The notes under the pieces are model-generated. The model did not search any database. It was given only the letters and a program-made list of their open reading frames with translations, and had not been told where the DNA came from. From assembly GCF_014836415.1 (NCBI RefSeq), contig NZ_JACSQY010000001.1:496001-560000 (forward strand): DNA of 64,000 nucleotides. The letters are read 5' to 3'. Position numbers and translations under genes: made by a program. The DNA comes from Sporosarcina gallistercoris (GTDB lineage Bacteria; Bacillota; Bacilli; Bacillales_A; Planococcaceae). Every line of letters starts with the position of its first letter. Within the stretch, counting starts at the first letter, position 1. Below, one piece after another: positions 1 through 8,089 of the stretch.

Positions 1-314
1 ACCCGTCGAATAACGGCTAGATTCTGGAATAACCGGACTCCGAATGCAAATATGGCAGCTAAGTAAAGATCCACACCTAAGTGTACTCCCAGAAATGCAA
101 GTCCTGCCGCTAGTAAAATATTGAAGAAAAATCCTGTGATGAACACTTGGTCATCATAGACCCGTTGTAAATGAGCCCGGATGCCTCCAAGTAATGTATC
201 GAGTGCTGCCAATACGGCAATTGACAAATAATTACCGTATTCTTGAGGTATCTGGATATCCGAGAGAAATCCTAGAGACACCCCGAGTATTAACCCCAGT
301 ATTGGTAACCACAT
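1..314 (-). CDS. sbp: Small basic protein Sbp (DUF1290), 3' end cut by window
   Basis: Reading the minus strand from the ATG at 314 gives an open frame of 104 codons that runs off the left edge without a stop. It begins MWLPILGLILGVSLGFLSDI and has three hydrophobic stretches plus the family-typical VLAALDTLLGGIRA segment. This matches the small integral membrane protein Sbp, which lies between the DUF881 genes and ftsA-ftsZ in Bacillus, exactly the position here. A GGGGGG run 6-11 bases upstream serves as ribosome site. Function is unknown; it is carried with division genes. Start 2 bases after the upstream gene's stop implies translational coupling. Confidence 0.88.
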   Translation of the reverse strand, partial: MWLPILGLILGVSLGFLSDIQIPQEYGNYLSIAVLAALDTLLGGIRAHLQRVYDDQVFITGFFFNILLAAGLAFLGVHLGVDLYLAAIFAFGVRLFQNLAVIRR

Positions 315-316
315 CG

Positions 317-1030
317 TCAGCCCCCCTTTGGCAGTTCTTTGAGAAAGTGGTTCTCGAATTGTTCAATACGACCATTTATCTTCACTTCAGATTCCGGTTG
401 GCCAACTTCGAGCACAAAATCCTCCAGATAAAAGTCGTCGAGAATCGATGAGGATTGTAAAAAGTTATATAACTTTTCACTACTCCCTAAATCCGCAGAT
501 AGAATCTTTATTTGGAACGGGGGCAGCGATACAGGCAATCCATTCACCGTTGTCTCCCCGTTAATGTCCCGGATGGCACTTAACGCAGTCACACGCTTTC
601 CATCTATCTCCATGTCGATTCCTTTGAAACGGTTCACTTCATTGACAAATCGGGTCAGCAATTCGGGGCTGACTTCATGAAGCGGGGTACCGAATGCAAT
701 ACTTTCCTCCGAAGGGACAACATCGATTATGATCCCCGGGCCTGTTTGATCAACCATTCCTGCTTGTTCGTGTAAACTGTGGACCGTATCGGCTAACGCT
801 TTTCCTACACTGGCTCCTTCAGACGCATTGTACTTCCCTAGCGTTTGATCCAACGCACGGACTTCTGTCAATAGTTCCGAATGGAGTTTGCGTTCTTTTG
901 CCAACTCGTTCCTGATTGCCCACAAGTCCCTCGTATCTCGCTCCTGTGGCTGCTGAACAGTATTGTATTGGACCGCCACCATGAAACCGACAATGAGCAG
1001 GATGAAAGTGAACATCCATTTACGCTTCAT
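317..1030 (-). CDS. DUF881 family membrane protein (YlxX-like)
   Basis: A 237-residue protein with one N-terminal membrane segment (about residues 4-23, KWMFTFILLIVGFMVAVQ), a coiled-coil stretch (about 35-70) and a C-terminal DUF881 domain with the typical GPGIIIDV and ING segments. I use the ATG at 1030 because GAGGAAGGA lies 9 bases upstream; an in-frame GTG two codons earlier has the ribosome site too close. It is the second of two tandem DUF881 paralogues between divIB and sbp, as ylxW/ylxX in B. subtilis. The role is not established; the extracytoplasmic domain and the neighbours suggest a link to division or cell envelope assembly. Confidence 0.85.
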   Translation of the reverse strand: MKRKWMFTFILLIVGFMVAVQYNTVQQPQERDTRDLWAIRNELAKERKLHSELLTEVRALDQTLGKYNASEGASVGKALADTVHSLHEQAGMVDQTGPGIIIDVVPSEESIAFGTPLHEVSPELLTRFVNEVNRFKGIDMEIDGKRVTALSAIRDINGETTVNGLPVSLPPFQIKILSADLGSSEKLYNFLQSSSILDDFYLEDFVLEVGQPESEVKINGRIEQFENHFLKELPKGG

Positions 1031-1059
1031 ACACACTCATCCTTCCTCGCCGGATTGAA

Positions 1060-1785
1060 TTATCCTTGTATATCATCCCGTAATGCAGGCATTATTATCT
1101 CTTTCTGTTTCTCGATTTTCATCTCAATGTTATCTAATAACAGACTGTCCATGACGCCGCCCTTTAACGTTAGTGACGAGTGAAGCGCATCGGAATCCCC
1201 AATCGCTTCAACCACGAAAGGAGCGGGATAGGTTTGTCCATCGATCGTAATGACAGGACCCGTACATTTTATACTGGAATTTGCATTCAACCGTTGTCCA
1301 TTGATGGATAGCGCTTGAGCTCCAGCAATTTTAAGTTCGTTTACCACCATAAGGACTTGGCTTTCATGGACGATATATTCATTCGGATTTTGCTTGGCTG
1401 GATCGTAGTCGCCATCTGCCAGTTCAACGCGGACCCCTTGTCCACTTGCTGGAACGACGCCAAGCAGCAATCGGAGACTTCTCGCTTCTTTGACGAGAGA
1501 ATCATGATTTTCTTCCGTATCACTTAACGTCTGTTCAACTTCTGCAATCGCTTTTTGTTTTGATGTAATTTCATCAGTCAATTGTTTGTTCCGTTCTTTT
1601 TGCTCGATTAATTCTTCTCGGAACCCCTCTTCTTTTGAATCGATTCCAGAGCGCAGCTGCTGCGTTTCAGAACCTGGACCGAGCGTACGGTAGGAAAAGG
1701 AAAATATGAAACCAAGCACTAAGAATACGAGGGCATAAGAAATACGGTTATTCCTTTTTCTTCGATCACTCGTCCTCAGACTCAT
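1060..1785 (-). CDS. DUF881 family membrane protein (YlxW-like)
   Basis: The frame can be read back to 1896, but the start is placed at the ATG at 1785 (MSLRTSDRRKRNNRISYALV) because AAGGTGAT lies just upstream and the extension would lie inside divIB. The 241-residue product has a basic N-terminus, one membrane helix (about 16-34), a coiled coil (about 50-100, rich in E, K, Q) and a DUF881 domain with the GQGVRVEL and NGQRLNANSSIKC segments. It overlaps the end of divIB by 20 bases, so the two are translationally coupled. Paralogue of the next gene; biochemical role unknown. Confidence 0.85.
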   Translation of the reverse strand: MSLRTSDRRKRNNRISYALVFLVLGFIFSFSYRTLGPGSETQQLRSGIDSKEEGFREELIEQKERNKQLTDEITSKQKAIAEVEQTLSDTEENHDSLVKEARSLRLLLGVVPASGQGVRVELADGDYDPAKQNPNEYIVHESQVLMVVNELKIAGAQALSINGQRLNANSSIKCTGPVITIDGQTYPAPFVVEAIGDSDALHSSLTLKGGVMDSLLLDNIEMKIEKQKEIIMPALRDDIQG

Positions 1786-2581
1786 TGTCATCACCTTTTT
1801 CTTCGTCTGCATTTTGTTCATCAACTTTTTCGTCTTCATTTCCATATAATTTACTATACGGTGTGAAATACGTTCCGACTTCCACGTCGATGACACCTTT
1901 TTCGGAACCGTTCAGCTGATTCACGATTTCTGGATAGTAGGATAGCTTGTCCGCAAGTGATCCTAGAACAGCATGTACTTCATAGCCATCGTCCATATAC
2001 AAAATCACATGATCCCCATCAGAGTCATCCGGTTCTTTTATTTCCGAAACGAGTTGATAAACCGAATCGTCCAGTTCCACCAACTGTGACGCTAGAAGTT
2101 TTCGCACATCTTCATCTTCGAATCCATTCACAATCGGAATGTCCACTGAAGGTTCTGCATCAGGCGAAAAAACTTCACCATCTTCAAGAATGAGGTCGTA
2201 TTGCCCTTTTCTATCAATCCACGCGATGGGTTTCCATTCCTGGATGGTGATGTCGACATCCCGGAACCATTTGCGCACTATGGAAGCCTCTTTTACGCCC
2301 TCGACAGCACGAAGACGTTTTGCAGCATCCGCTGCATTAAACCCCCAAAGAGAGTCACCATTAGCGATACCAGCCTGTTTTAAATAAAATTCCTTGTTAT
2401 GAAGAACGGCGCCATTCAATTTAACTGCATCAATTTTACTTGCTTGTGATTGAAAGTAAAGGAGGACGAGGAGGATGATAACAAAAACGAGTAGAATGAA
2501 CACAAACTTCCGATTGGTTTTTTTACGACGTTTTTTGCGCATAGACGGAATCCGTTCTTCAATATCGATAACCTTCTCCAT
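1766..2581 (-). CDS. divIB: Cell division protein DivIB/FtsQ
   Basis: Single-pass bitopic protein of 271 residues: basic cytoplasmic tail (1-25, with RKKRRKKTNRK), one membrane helix (about 26-45), a POTRA domain starting near residue 50 (IDAVKLNGAVLHNKEFYLK), a FtsQ/DivIB beta domain to about 220, and a very acidic C-terminal tail. DivIB works with FtsL and DivIC at the septum to control septal peptidoglycan synthesis. Start ATG 2581 is chosen because AAGGAGG lies 8 bases upstream; an in-frame TTG at 2605 that overlaps the spoVE stop is the alternative. Normally murG and murB precede it in B. subtilis; here it directly follows spoVE. Confidence 0.9.
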   Translation of the reverse strand: MEKVIDIEERIPSMRKKRRKKTNRKFVFILLVFVIILLVLLYFQSQASKIDAVKLNGAVLHNKEFYLKQAGIANGDSLWGFNAADAAKRLRAVEGVKEASIVRKWFRDVDITIQEWKPIAWIDRKGQYDLILEDGEVFSPDAEPSVDIPIVNGFEDEDVRKLLASQLVELDDSVYQLVSEIKEPDDSDGDHVILYMDDGYEVHAVLGSLADKLSYYPEIVNQLNGSEKGVIDVEVGTYFTPYSKLYGNEDEKVDEQNADEEKGDDNESEDE

Positions 2582-2601
2582 TTCCTCCCCCTCCTTTTCA
2601 C

Positions 2602-3690
2602 TCAATCTATTTTTTGTCTAGAAAAATGTAAGATGGTACCTACTGCAAGCCACGTAGTCAGCATCGAGGAGCCTCCATAACTGATAAACGGTAATGTGAC
2701 CCCTGTTACCGGAAGCAGTCCTGAAACAACACCGACGTTCAAAAATGTCTGGAAGATGATAATGGATGCCATTCCAGATACCATAAGGCATTCTTTCCAT
2801 CCCGATGTCCGTATTGCAATTCCGAATGCACCAATAAGCAAACCAACAAACAGCAACAGCACTACAGTTGCTCCTATGAAGCCCGTCTCTTCTGCAATAA
2901 TCGAAAAGATGAAATCATTTTGCGGTTCCGGTAAGTATAAATACTTTTGTCTGCTATTTCCGAAACCATGTCCGAGCAGTCCACCAGGTGCGATTGCAAA
3001 CAGCGACTGAATACCTTGGAACCCTTTCCCGAGAGGATCACTCCAAGGATCGATGTAGGATTTAATACGAGCCAAACGATAGGGTGCTGCAGCTATAAGA
3101 GCAGCAAATGCTCCAACCCCCGTTACACCTAACAAAGAAAAGAAAGTCAAAGGATAGCCTGCAACGAATAAGACAACAAATGCGGAAACGATCATTATGA
3201 CGGCTGAGCCTAGGTCAGGTTGCATCATAATTAAAGCAAAAGGCAATAAAATTAATGCAAAGTGGCGCCAATCCCATACTTTCTGTCCCGATTTCTTTTT
3301 CATACTCATTGCAAGCTTCCCAATCAAAGCCACTTTCACAAACTCAGCAGGCTGCAAACTAATCGGACCAAAAGCAATCCAACTTTGCGAACCATTTCTC
3401 TCCGCCCCGATTCCCGGGATGAGCACGAGCGTCAATAACACGACAGCCGCCAAATAGAATAACGTCCAAAACCTTTCTGTCGATAGGAAAGGTGTCCGCA
3501 TCATCCAATAGGCGATTGTAATGGAAACACCTATGTAAACGAGTTGTTTTACAGCAAATGGAGCGGCGTCCGCGTACCGGATTTCTCCCCAATATGCTGC
3601 GGCTGAGTGAACGAAAAGCACACCGATTATCGTGAGAGCTACCGCTGAAAACATAAAGAGCATTCTATACTTTGAAAGCAGTGGATGCAT
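2602..3690 (-). CDS. spoVE: SEDS peptidoglycan polymerase, SpoVE/FtsW type
   Basis: A 362-residue multi-pass membrane protein (about 10 helices) with FtsW/RodA/SpoVE signatures: the PEPQNDFIFSIIAEETG segment, GIGAERNGSQSWI, and the C-terminal PVTGVTLPFISYGGSS. SEDS proteins polymerise lipid II together with a class B PBP. It is the dcw-cluster copy directly behind murD, the place of spoVE in B. subtilis; a second SEDS gene at 42178-43341 (next to pycA) is the FtsW position. The SpoVD-type PBP at 6118-8031 is its likely partner. The SpoVE versus FtsW assignment rests on synteny. Confidence 0.85.
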   Translation of the reverse strand: MHPLLSKYRMLFMFSAVALTIIGVLFVHSAAAYWGEIRYADAAPFAVKQLVYIGVSITIAYWMMRTPFLSTERFWTLFYLAAVVLLTLVLIPGIGAERNGSQSWIAFGPISLQPAEFVKVALIGKLAMSMKKKSGQKVWDWRHFALILLPFALIMMQPDLGSAVIMIVSAFVVLFVAGYPLTFFSLLGVTGVGAFAALIAAAPYRLARIKSYIDPWSDPLGKGFQGIQSLFAIAPGGLLGHGFGNSRQKYLYLPEPQNDFIFSIIAEETGFIGATVVLLLFVGLLIGAFGIAIRTSGWKECLMVSGMASIIIFQTFLNVGVVSGLLPVTGVTLPFISYGGSSMLTTWLAVGTILHFSRQKID

Positions 3691-3732
3691 CCTTTCGCTG
3701 TGGGATTTACAGGACTAACGAATACTGCCAGT

Positions 3733-5088
3733 TCACGCTTTTAACTTTTGAACAGCCTCTATAAATTCATCGCCTCTTGCTTCAAAATCAGGAAACTGAT
3801 CCCAGCTCGCGCAGGCTGGAGATAGTAAGACTACGTCTCCTTTATCGGATACGTTATACGCTTCTTGGATTGCTGCGTGAAGGGTTCCTGTCTCTTTAAC
3901 AATCCCAACGCCGCATGACTCCGCGAACTGGACGAGCCGATCACCCGTCTCACCAATACCGATCAGTGCTTTCACATGAGTCATATGTGGCCGCAGTTCT
4001 TCAAACGAATGTCCGCGATCCAATCCGCCAGCGATTAGAATCGTCGGTGTTTCAAAGGAAGATAATGCACTTTTGGTTGCGAGCGTATTCGTTGCCTTTG
4101 AATCATTATAAAATTTACGCCCATCATATTCAGTGACAAATTGCATCCTATGCCTTACACCTGTAAACGAACTGAGCACACTTTCAATCGCCCCTCGTTC
4201 ACAGCCATACAACAAAGCAGCTGCTGTCGCAGACAGGATATTCTCTAAGTTATGAGCACCAGGTAAGGTAATTTTCTTTCTTGGGATAATCGGTTCACCT
4301 AACCAGTATATCGATTCACTATCTGCAGAAATCCCTTCAGCGGATCTGCCTTTTGTTGTAAATGGAACGAGAGTAGCTTTAGTATTTCCGATATAACGTT
4401 TAATGACCGGTTGATCTGCGTTATAAATCAGGAAATCCGTTTCCGTCTGATTTTTCGTGATTTGAGCTTTGGCTTCAGCATACGCATCGGCGCTCCCATG
4501 GTAATCCAGATGCGCTTCGTATAGATTTGTCCAGATTGCGATGTGGGGTTTGAATTCATCGACGCCCATCAATTGGAACGATGATGCTTCTAAAACGATG
4601 ACTTCGTCAGCTGACGCTTTTGAAGCAACCGTACTTGCAACTGTACCAATATTACCAGCAATCAGCGGATTCCGATCACCGATATTCAACATATGGTATA
4701 GCAACGTGGTAGTCGTAGTTTTTCCGTTTGAACCAGTTATTGCTATAATTGGCGCTTCGCTAATTAAATACGCAAGTTCGATTTCCGTCCAAATTGGTAT
4801 TCCTAGTTGCTCCGCCTGTAAAATTACAGGATTGGTATAAGGAATACCCGGGTTTTTGACGATGAAGTCGAATCCACAATCTAATATATTGTCAGGATGT
4901 CCACCACGTATCACCTGGACTCCTTGTGTCCGTAACTCTTCAGCAAGCGGATTTCCGTCTTCAGGTGCAGAATCATTCAACGTAACAGATGCTCCGCAAG
5001 CTGATAGTAACGAGGCAGCGGCGTGACCACTTTTCGCTAATCCAAGGACAAGTGCTTTCTTGCCTAAAAACTGAGCTGCGTTGTGCAT
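3733..5088 (-). CDS. murD: UDP-N-acetylmuramoyl-L-alanine--D-glutamate ligase
   Basis: A 451-residue Mur ligase adding D-glutamate to UDP-MurNAc-L-Ala in the cytoplasm. The ATP-binding loop ITGSNGKTTTT lies at about residues 117-127, the N-terminal Rossmann region begins KKALVLGLAKSGHAA, and HRMQFV, NDSKATN and LLSPACASWD(QF) are the family motifs near the C-terminus. The ATG at 5088 immediately follows the mraY TAA, with GGAGGTGAT ahead of it, so translation is coupled. In B. subtilis murE would lie two genes upstream; that gene is located at 25688-27115 here. Confidence 0.95.
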   Translation of the reverse strand: MHNAAQFLGKKALVLGLAKSGHAAASLLSACGASVTLNDSAPEDGNPLAEELRTQGVQVIRGGHPDNILDCGFDFIVKNPGIPYTNPVILQAEQLGIPIWTEIELAYLISEAPIIAITGSNGKTTTTTLLYHMLNIGDRNPLIAGNIGTVASTVASKASADEVIVLEASSFQLMGVDEFKPHIAIWTNLYEAHLDYHGSADAYAEAKAQITKNQTETDFLIYNADQPVIKRYIGNTKATLVPFTTKGRSAEGISADSESIYWLGEPIIPRKKITLPGAHNLENILSATAAALLYGCERGAIESVLSSFTGVRHRMQFVTEYDGRKFYNDSKATNTLATKSALSSFETPTILIAGGLDRGHSFEELRPHMTHVKALIGIGETGDRLVQFAESCGVGIVKETGTLHAAIQEAYNVSDKGDVVLLSPACASWDQFPDFEARGDEFIEAVQKLKA

Positions 5089-6060
5089 TTACATCACCTC
5101 CATAAGTACAGGTACGATTGCAGCGAGGAGCGCAATTCCCCAAAAGACAAGTACCACTTTCCATTCCGACCATCCAGAAAGTTCAAAATGATGATGAATC
5201 GGACTCATCTTGAATACCCGTTTGCCCGTTGTTTTGAAACTAATTACTTGAATGATTACAGATAGTGTTTCGATTACGTAAACAATCCCGATAATAAGTA
5301 ACAAGAACTCTTGCTTAATGAGCATTGAAATCATCGCCAATGCACCACCAAGCGCCAATGAACCTGTATCACCCATGAATACCCGAGCAGGTTTCATATT
5401 GAAAAGAAGGAAACCGAGCATGGCTCCTGATACGACAAAAGAAAACATCGCAATATCTTGCTGGTTGTAAGAGACTGCGAGGATACCGAATGCCGAGAAT
5501 GCAATAGATGAGGTACCTGAAACCAGGCCATCCAATCCATCTGTGAGATTAACAGCATTCGAGAATCCAACGAGCCAGAAAATCAGGAATACGACGTAAA
5601 AGATTCCCATATCGATTTCAAATCCAGTAAACGGAATAGATATCACTGTATCGAAAGGACCTAATTTCAATAGGAAAAACGCAAAGATCGCGATAATGAT
5701 CTGACCGATCAGCTTTTGCAAAGATGTCAACCCTAGATTCCGTTTCATGACCACGATGATGAAGTCATCGATGAACCCAATAATCCCGAATCCAACCAAG
5801 ACAAGCAGCAGGACAATTGTCTGAGTAGTGAGCACGCCATTTATGTAAGACAAAATAGGCGTTGCGATAAGGATCGCAACCAGGAAAATCAGTCCGCCCA
5901 TTGTTGGTGTCCCTGCTTTTTTCATATGGGCTTGCGGACCTTCTTCCCGAATGCTTTGGCCGAATTTCATCCTTCTCAGCAGCGGGATGATTGCATAGCC
6001 CAGTACAGCGGTAAGGCCAAATGTTACGGCAATTGCCGTGATTGTTGTGACGAGCGTCAT
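5089..6060 (-). CDS. mraY: Phospho-N-acetylmuramoyl-pentapeptide transferase
   Basis: A 323-residue polytopic membrane enzyme making lipid I from UDP-MurNAc-pentapeptide and undecaprenyl phosphate. Family motifs visible: GTPTMGG near residue 50, the catalytic Asp pair in GFIDDFI, NLTDGLDGL, FMGDTGS and the C-terminal SPIHHHFE. The ATG at 6060 (MTLVTTITA) has AGAAGGAG 8 bases upstream; an earlier in-frame start at 6090 has no such site. It follows the spoVD-like gene by 57 bases, with no murE between them. Confidence 0.95.
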   Translation of the reverse strand: MTLVTTITAIAVTFGLTAVLGYAIIPLLRRMKFGQSIREEGPQAHMKKAGTPTMGGLIFLVAILIATPILSYINGVLTTQTIVLLLVLVGFGIIGFIDDFIIVVMKRNLGLTSLQKLIGQIIIAIFAFFLLKLGPFDTVISIPFTGFEIDMGIFYVVFLIFWLVGFSNAVNLTDGLDGLVSGTSSIAFSAFGILAVSYNQQDIAMFSFVVSGAMLGFLLFNMKPARVFMGDTGSLALGGALAMISMLIKQEFLLLIIGIVYVIETLSVIIQVISFKTTGKRVFKMSPIHHHFELSGWSEWKVVLVFWGIALLAAIVPVLMEVM

Positions 6061-6117
6061 GTATAGTTCTCCTTCTGTGTTCCCAAACAATTTGTTGGTT
6101 CAGTCGTATTCGTACAA

Positions 6118-8031
6118 TTACTCTGTGTATAAGTGAATGACATCTTCTTCATTCACTACTGTTCCAGGAACAGGTAACTGTTTGCTAACTTTCTTGCCAT
6201 TTCCATGCCATTCAATTTTGAGCGTGTATTGCTGTTTTGCCACTTCATCTTTCGTCATTCCTTTTAGATCAGGAATGCGCTGTGTCAATGGATCGCCCCA
6301 GCGGTATTCTTTTTCGATCTGATCTATTTGTGGTTCAATACCTGCCAATGGAGCAATTTCCTCAATGATTCTTCCGACAATCGGAGCAGCAATGACGCCC
6401 CCGAACTGAACTGAATTTTTAGGGCTATCAATCGCGACATAGACGACTAGTTCAGGGTCATTGGAAGGCGCAATACCGATGAATGAGACTATATAGTCCC
6501 CTTCTTTATACTTTCCATCCTGGACCTTTTGTGCAGTTCCTGTCTTACCGCCTACCCGTATTTCGTCTACAAATGCATTACGTCCGGATCCATTTGCAAC
6601 AACCGATTCCAATGCTCTCCGAACTTCGGCAGACGTTTCTTCGCTAATGACGCGGCGCTTCATCTCCGGCACATAAGATTGAGTGGCTTTTCCATCCGGC
6701 CCGACAATTTCCTTGACGATATATGGTTTGTACAGCATCCCTCCGTTAACAGCTGCAGCGACAGCCTGCACTTGTTGAATCGGAGTGACTGCAATCCCTT
6801 GACCGAATGAGGTGGTAGCTTGCTCCACAGGTCCGAATGCGTCCTCAGCAAACAAGATTCCTTTTGCTTCCCCCGCAATTCCTGATTCAGTTGACTCACC
6901 AAAACCGAAATCACGAATATAAGAAGATAGCTTCTCTTCCCCTAGACGACGTCCGATTTCGATGAAACCCGGGTTACATGAGTTTTCAACGACTTCAAGA
7001 AATGATTGGTGCCCATGTCCTTCACGCTTCCAACAACGCAAGCGAGCTCCACCTACCATAGTATAACCTGGATCATTGAAGGTTTCATGGTCCAAGTCAA
7101 TAACTTTTTCTTCCAATCCTGCAGCGAGCGTCATAATCTTAAATGTGGATCCTGGCTCAAATGTCATCCAAACTGGTAAGTTACGGTTGTAGATGGCAGG
7201 ATTCGCATCCTGATAATTTGAAGGATCGAATGTAGGTGTAGATGCTAAAGAGAGTAGTTCTCCTGTTTTCGGATTCATCACAATTGCGAGTGCCTGGCTG
7301 GCATCATACTTTTCCATTGCCTGTGAAAGTTCCCGTTCAACGATTTTCTGCATCTCGGCGTCGATTGTCAATACTACGGAGGAGCCTTCTTTACCGTCTT
7401 TGAAATCATCGTCCACGTGTGGCAGTGGAACTCCTCTTGCATCGGTATACATTCGGATTTTGTCTCCTGTTCCGTTCAGAAACTCGTTATACGCATACTC
7501 GATGCCGGCAAGACCTTCACCGTCGTATCCTGTGAATCCGAGAAGCCGGGAAAGCAATTCTCCATTTGGGTAACTTCGCATGAAATCCACACCAGTATAT
7601 AAACCTGGAATTTTCATTGCTGTAATTTCATCCGCTTGAGCTTTTGCAATGTTTTTACCTTCTGGGGCCAATTTGACCATATAATCTTTTTTACTCATTT
7701 TTTCAGCTAACTTCACTTCGTCCACTTTTAATATGGGTGCAAGTTTTGCTGCCGCGCCTTCAGGGTCCGGATTTTGCGCCGGCATGAAGTAAAGCGTGGG
7801 AGCAAGCTGGTTTCCGACAATCAGCTTACCGTTGCGGTCCACAATTTCACCCCTCACCCCACCGAACGGAATTTCCCGATCCCAGTTCGCTTGGGCACGC
7901 TCCTTCAACCATTCATGTTTAATGATCTGTGCATGAAATAATTTCCCCACAGTTGCTCCAAGCAGCACTAAAAAAATAATGAAAACGGCTCGCAGTCTCT
8001 TTTTAGACCGCATTCCGATTAGTTCTTTCAA
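6118..8031 (-). CDS. spoVD: Class B penicillin-binding protein, SpoVD type
   Basis: A 637-residue transpeptidase: short basic N-terminus, membrane helix (about 13-31), PBP dimerisation domain (about 55-200), transpeptidase domain with catalytic S295 in STFK, S351-C352-N353 and K496-T497-G498, and one C-terminal PASTA domain (about 575-637). Length and the single PASTA domain match SpoVD, which crosslinks spore cortex peptidoglycan with SpoVE in B. subtilis. It lies between pbpB and mraY, as spoVD does. The start is a TTG with AGAGGTG upstream; an ATG six codons later lacks a ribosome site. Its presence supports an endospore-former. Confidence 0.88.
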   Translation of the reverse strand: MKELIGMRSKKRLRAVFIIFLVLLGATVGKLFHAQIIKHEWLKERAQANWDREIPFGGVRGEIVDRNGKLIVGNQLAPTLYFMPAQNPDPEGAAAKLAPILKVDEVKLAEKMSKKDYMVKLAPEGKNIAKAQADEITAMKIPGLYTGVDFMRSYPNGELLSRLLGFTGYDGEGLAGIEYAYNEFLNGTGDKIRMYTDARGVPLPHVDDDFKDGKEGSSVVLTIDAEMQKIVERELSQAMEKYDASQALAIVMNPKTGELLSLASTPTFDPSNYQDANPAIYNRNLPVWMTFEPGSTFKIMTLAAGLEEKVIDLDHETFNDPGYTMVGGARLRCWKREGHGHQSFLEVVENSCNPGFIEIGRRLGEEKLSSYIRDFGFGESTESGIAGEAKGILFAEDAFGPVEQATTSFGQGIAVTPIQQVQAVAAAVNGGMLYKPYIVKEIVGPDGKATQSYVPEMKRRVISEETSAEVRRALESVVANGSGRNAFVDEIRVGGKTGTAQKVQDGKYKEGDYIVSFIGIAPSNDPELVVYVAIDSPKNSVQFGGVIAAPIVGRIIEEIAPLAGIEPQIDQIEKEYRWGDPLTQRIPDLKGMTKDEVAKQQYTLKIEWHGNGKKVSKQLPVPGTVVNEEDVIHLYTE

Positions 8032-8089
8032 AGAGCTTCACACCTCTCGTTTTATTGCTAATTTATGAGAGAGTATGCTTAGCTATTCA